A stretch of 25,759 nucleotides of DNA from JBHIFB01 sp046760905 (lineage in GTDB: Bacteria; Gemmatimonadota; CAZMKB01), in assembly GCA_046760905.1 (NCBI GenBank), contig JBHIFB010000036.1, positions 1 to 25,759 of the forward strand, given 5' to 3'. Shown one piece after another: positions 23,101 to 25,759 of the stretch. The notes under the pieces were generated by a model. That model was not told where the DNA came from. It worked only from the letters and a program-made list of their open reading frames with translations, and made no database searches. Position 1 is the stretch's first letter. The number at the start of each line of letters is the position of its first letter. The position numbers and the translations under genes were made by a program.

Positions 23101-23784
23101 TCATGAGGTTCGTGGACCGAAAAAAGCCCTCCCTATTCGCAACATGTTGGCCCCCTCCTCCAGGGCAATCTCAAAATCATCAGTCATGCCCATCGATAGA
23201 TAATTCATCTTTACATTTCGATAACTCTTTTCTGAGATATCATCGAAAAGCTTCTTTAAGGTTCTGAATGAACGTCTGATCAAACTCGCATCATCGGTAA
23301 ATGGACCTATAGTCATCAAGCCGACAACCTGTATACTTTCTAATCTATCGACATTATCCAATAGTTCCGCTAACCTTTCTGGCATCACCCCGAACTTCGA
23401 ACGCTCAGAAGTTGTGTTGACCTGTATGAGCACTCTCGCAACCTTTCCAATAGATGAGGCGTGCTTAGAAATCTCAAGCGCCAACCGCTTTGAATCCAGA
23501 GATTGTATAAGATCAAAGATGTTCAGGGCTGTTTTTGCCTTATTTCTCTGGAGATGTCCTACCATATGCCAGGTCAGGTCATTCGGAAGGAGTCGAATCT
23601 TACTCATTGCTTCCTGAACTCTGTTCTCCCCGAAATGTTTCAGACCCGAGTCACTGGCCTGACGGATTAACTCCGGCCGGACTCCTTTAGTTACCGCAAC
23701 AACGGTAACTTCATCTACTTTACGATTTTCCCTGGAGAGGACCGAATGAATCCTCTCTAGAACATTATCAACATGAATAGACAT
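23101..23784 (-). CDS. yggS: YggS/PLPBP-family pyridoxal phosphate homeostasis protein
   Basis: The 227-residue protein has the whole YggS signature set: VVAVTKGV with the PLP Lys near residue 33, KHFGENRVQEAMSK, WHMVGHLQRNKAK, VNTTSERSKFGV, GLMTIGPFTDD, and LSMGMTDDFEIALEEGANMLRIGRAFFG. The family binds PLP on a single alanine-racemase-like barrel without known catalysis, and buffers free PLP and amino-acid or keto-acid pools. ATG 23784 gives the usual length. The open frame continues to a TTG at 23832 with a hydrophobic, unconserved-looking extension that overlaps the upstream gene, so I left it out. No clear ribosome site precedes the ATG in the AT-rich 13-base gap, and coupling to the upstream stop seems likely. 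Equivalent to ylmE in the Bacillus divIVA neighbourhood. Confidence 0.93.
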   Translation of the reverse strand: MSIHVDNVLERIHSVLSRENRKVDEVTVVAVTKGVRPELIRQASDSGLKHFGENRVQEAMSKIRLLPNDLTWHMVGHLQRNKAKTALNIFDLIQSLDSKRLALEISKHASSIGKVARVLIQVNTTSERSKFGVMPERLAELLDNVDRLESIQVVGLMTIGPFTDDASLIRRSFRTLKKLFDDISEKSYRNVKMNYLSMGMTDDFEIALEEGANMLRIGRAFFGPRTS

Positions 23785-23797
23785 TGAAAAATTGTAA

Positions 23798-24382
23798 TCA
23801 ATCAAAATAATTAAATTTATTGAAAAAATCAAGAATAATACCTATTTGATCCTTTGTGCTTTTCTTACCACTTACCACCTTCATTTCCCTCCAATCCTCA
23901 CCCAGTATGATCGACATATCAGCTCTCGCCTCATTGGATGGTTTATATACAACTTCTTCGCACCCTATTGTTACTGCAACTTTTTTCCCCTCTTCAAGAT
24001 TGCCCCTCCTAACAACGATCCTGGTATTCTCATAATCGAAGCGATCCGCATTCCTGAAGTCCATAACCTGATAACCTCTCTTTCTCAATATGCTTGTAAG
24101 CTCCTTTGCAGCACCATCTTGACCGCAGCCATTTAACACTTCTATTGTAACATTCTGGATTCCAGGCTGTTCACTTTCATCGTTAAACAGCCAAGGCGCC
24201 AGTGTTGAGAAGAGGAAGATCAGGATCGATCCTGTGAGAGCGGTAAGCGCAACAGTGGTAAGGGCTTTCAGCAGGATGTCACGTATGGCTGAGCTCAGGG
24301 AATATTTACGCTTTTTCCGTGTCGAATGTGGCTTTTTCCTTCTCCCTGATCTATCACTTTTTTTCTTCACCTGCCGACTCAT
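23798..24382 (-). CDS. Single-pass membrane protein with LytR C-terminal (LytR_C) domain
   Basis: The 194-residue protein starts with a strongly basic cytoplasmic segment (Arg/Lys rich, residues 4-27). One transmembrane helix follows at about 36-65 (DILLKALTTVALTAL...ILIFLFSTLAPWLF). The extracytoplasmic LytR_C domain is at about 77-165 (VTIEVLNGCGQDGAAKELTSILRKRGYQV...ENTRIVV...VAVTIGCEEVVYKPS...DMSIILGEDW). LytR_C often follows the LCP catalytic domain of enzymes that attach glycopolymers to peptidoglycan, but here no LCP domain is present, so it is probably a non-catalytic envelope protein. It overlaps the glmU-like gene by 29 bases and lies 13 bases before yggS. Context with UDP-sugar synthesis and divIVA suggests a role in envelope assembly, which is inference. 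Confidence 0.85.
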   Translation of the reverse strand: MSRQVKKKSDRSGRRKKPHSTRKKRKYSLSSAIRDILLKALTTVALTALTGSILIFLFSTLAPWLFNDESEQPGIQNVTIEVLNGCGQDGAAKELTSILRKRGYQVMDFRNADRFDYENTRIVVRRGNLEEGKKVAVTIGCEEVVYKPSNEARADMSIILGEDWREMKVVSGKKSTKDQIGIILDFFNKFNYFD

Positions 24383-25382
24383 AGGCCCTTATCCTTGAAC
24401 CATCATTTAATTTCACGCCTTTTATGTAGTTCCATCCTTCGATTTTAACATTCTCTCCAAGCGTTGAATCGACAATCCTGGAAAAAGGGCCTATCCAGCA
24501 CCTACTGCCAATATGGGTATTTCCTTCTATCATAGATCCCTGATTAATAACTGTGTCCTCGCCGATCTCTATATCATCATCTATCATCACTGTGGCGGGA
24601 TTTATAATTGTCACTCCCTTTTTCATATGGTATTTTCTGATTCGATTTCGTAAGACATCCTCAACCAGGGAAAGGTCATATCTGTCATTTATTCCCTGTA
24701 CTTCCGTGGGATCATCTATTATGTAACCATGCACATCTTGTCCATTGGCATTCGCAATTTCTATCACATCGGTAAGGTAATACTCCCCCTCTCGTGAATC
24801 CCGCATCAGGATCTCGAGAACTTCCATGAGAAAATCCGCATCGAAGCACATAATCCCTGAGTTTATCTCCCTTATCGATTTCTCCTCTATGGTTGCTTCT
24901 CTCTCTTCCACGATCCTCAAGATGATGTCGTTCTCTGCCCTCACCACCCTTCCATATCCAGTCGGATTTTTGAGGTGTGTTGTTATAAGAGTAATCTTAC
25001 TCCTCTTTTCTCGGTGCAGCTCCAGGAGCGCCTTGAGTGTTTCCCTTCTCACCAGAGGAACATCAGCACAGAGTACGAGCACATCACCGGCGAAACCCTC
25101 GAGCTCTTTGATACCGATATATGCGGCGTGACCCGTCCCCAGCGGCGTATCCTGATCTACGAAATCTATCTCATCCGCTTCGAAGGTCCGGCGTACCTCA
25201 TCACCCTGCCTCCCCACCACCACAACTATCCTCTGAGTTCCCACTCCACGTATAGATCTGAGAGTATGCGACAACAACGGTATTCCGGCGATATTGTGTA
25301 ACACTTTCGTTGTCGTGGATTTCATTCTCTTGCTCTCGCCTGCTGCCATCACGATCGCAGCACAATTTTGGACCGTCGCCAT
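24354..25382 (-). CDS. glmU: Short GlmU-like nucleotidyltransferase with truncated left-handed beta-helix
   Basis: The N-terminal ~230 residues form a GlmU-type uridylyltransferase domain: IVMAAGESKRMKS (nucleotide-binding loop), VLCADVPLV (Mg site), TGYGRVVR, EINSGIMCF and YYLTDVIEIA. It would make UDP-GlcNAc from UTP and GlcNAc-1-phosphate, for peptidoglycan and lipopolysaccharide. A few hexapeptide turns follow (VMIDDDIEIGEDTVINQGSMIEGNTHIGSRCWIGPFSRI), but the chain ends at 342 residues, against about 450-460 for bifunctional GlmU. The part that binds acetyl-CoA and holds the acetyltransferase active site is missing. The next gene begins inside its end in another frame and does not continue the helix, so this is not a simple frameshift. 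ATG 25382 follows AGGGGGT, while the TTG at 25409 is less likely. The symbol is used by homology to the first domain only. Confidence 0.85.
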   Translation of the reverse strand: MATVQNCAAIVMAAGESKRMKSTTTKVLHNIAGIPLLSHTLRSIRGVGTQRIVVVVGRQGDEVRRTFEADEIDFVDQDTPLGTGHAAYIGIKELEGFAGDVLVLCADVPLVRRETLKALLELHREKRSKITLITTHLKNPTGYGRVVRAENDIILRIVEEREATIEEKSIREINSGIMCFDADFLMEVLEILMRDSREGEYYLTDVIEIANANGQDVHGYIIDDPTEVQGINDRYDLSLVEDVLRNRIRKYHMKKGVTIINPATVMIDDDIEIGEDTVINQGSMIEGNTHIGSRCWIGPFSRIVDSTLGENVKIEGWNYIKGVKLNDGSRIRAYESAGEEKK

Positions 25383-25433
25383 TTTTACCCCCTGCCGCAC
25401 CCTCCCCAAACTCCTGGGGTGAGGCTCTCTCTA

Positions 25434-25759
25434 TCACGTCTCCAAAATCAGGTTATCAATTAGTCTTGTCTTACCTACGTAAGCAGCTATTGCTATAAGG
25501 ATCTCCCCGCTCACTTCCTCGCATTCTTCGAGTATCATGGTATCCGTAATCGATATGTAATCTATCTTAACATGAGGCGATTTTTCCAATATCATTCTTA
25601 TCCTTTCCTTAATAGCAGCGGCATCCTTCTCTCCCTCTTCGATGGATTTCTTAGCTGCGAGAAGTGATTTGTATAGAAGTAGAGCATGTTCGCGTTCCCC
25701 GGCGGAAATATAGCGGTTTCTCGAGCTCATGGCGAGCCCATCCTTCTCTCTTACTGTTG
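25434..25759 (-). CDS. panC: Pantothenate synthetase, C-terminal part (5' end outside window)
   Basis: The frame is open to the right edge. Upstream of the first internal ATG it reads VREKDGLAMSSRNRYIS, the conserved PanC segment that ends the ATP-binding site (DGLAMSSRNxYL). The remaining ~100 residues are the C-terminal domain (REHALLLYKSLLAAKKSIEEG...IDYISITDTMILEECEEVSGEILIAIAAYVGKTRLIDNLIL). The enzyme joins pantoate and beta-alanine with ATP to make pantothenate for coenzyme A. The ATG at 25730 is internal and not the start. The gene ends 51 bases before the glmU-like gene on the same strand and probably belongs to the same operon. Confidence 0.95.
   Translation of the reverse strand, partial: TVREKDGLAMSSRNRYISAGEREHALLLYKSLLAAKKSIEEGEKDAAAIKERIRMILEKSPHVKIDYISITDTMILEECEEVSGEILIAIAAYVGKTRLIDNLILET

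Overview
The window is bacterial chromosomal DNA of moderate GC content, dense with genes. I see no rRNA, tRNA, CRISPR array, insertion sequence or phage gene. The lineage cannot be fixed from sequence alone. Secreted M14, C69 and M2 peptidases, a tungsten-type aldehyde oxidoreductase, a short GlmU-like protein, and a divIVA-ileS-lspA cluster suggest an uncultured anaerobic or microaerophilic bacterium, perhaps one of the FCB-like candidate phyla. That placement is inference.

Layout. (1) Positions 1-2976, plus strand: the 3' end of a polysaccharide or glycoconjugate operon, with a six-hairpin glycosidase-like protein, a double-domain GNAT acyltransferase and a PIG-L/LmbE deacetylase, coupled by two ATGA overlaps. 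(2) 3058-5550, minus: leuS, transcribed divergently from a HAD-IIA phosphatase gene (5814-6620). (3) 6828-7679, plus: an SDR dehydrogenase, then a 0.5 kb gap with no recognisable gene. (4) 8163-12672, plus: two secreted peptidases, an M14 zinc carboxypeptidase-like protein and a C69 Ntn-hydrolase dipeptidase. (5) 12740-14790: a MoaD/ThiS-like sulfur carrier (plus) facing a tungsten aldehyde:ferredoxin oxidoreductase gene (minus). (6) 15066-16883, plus: a secreted M2 (ACE-like) dipeptidyl carboxypeptidase. (7) 25759-16934, minus: a tightly packed housekeeping operon, panC (partial), short glmU, LytR_C membrane protein, yggS, divIVA, purine nucleoside phosphorylase, ileS, DksA/TraR zinc-finger protein, lspA, rluD, ending in a hairpin terminator.

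How it fits together. Region 7 matches the order of the Bacillus subtilis ylmE...divIVA-ileS-ylyA-lspA-ylyB neighbourhood, with a phosphorylase gene inserted. It links envelope precursor synthesis, division and polarity, aminoacylation, lipoprotein maturation and rRNA modification. Regions 4-6 look like a peptide-scavenging and amino-acid fermentation set: extracellular peptidases release di- and oligopeptides, and a W/Mo aldehyde oxidoreductase could oxidise aldehydes formed from amino acids.

Promoters are unusually easy to read. Three plus-strand genes (HAD phosphatase, C69, M2) have exactly TTGACA-17-TATCAT, M14 has TTGACT-17-TATAAT, and leuS has TTGACC-17-TATATT. The best leads are this repeated TATCAT promoter, an Asn-to-Asp change at the base-specificity position of the nucleoside phosphorylase, a possible AUU start in the SDR gene, and the overlap of a lipobox with the catalytic cysteine of the C69 enzyme. 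I found no clearly new defence or mobile system.
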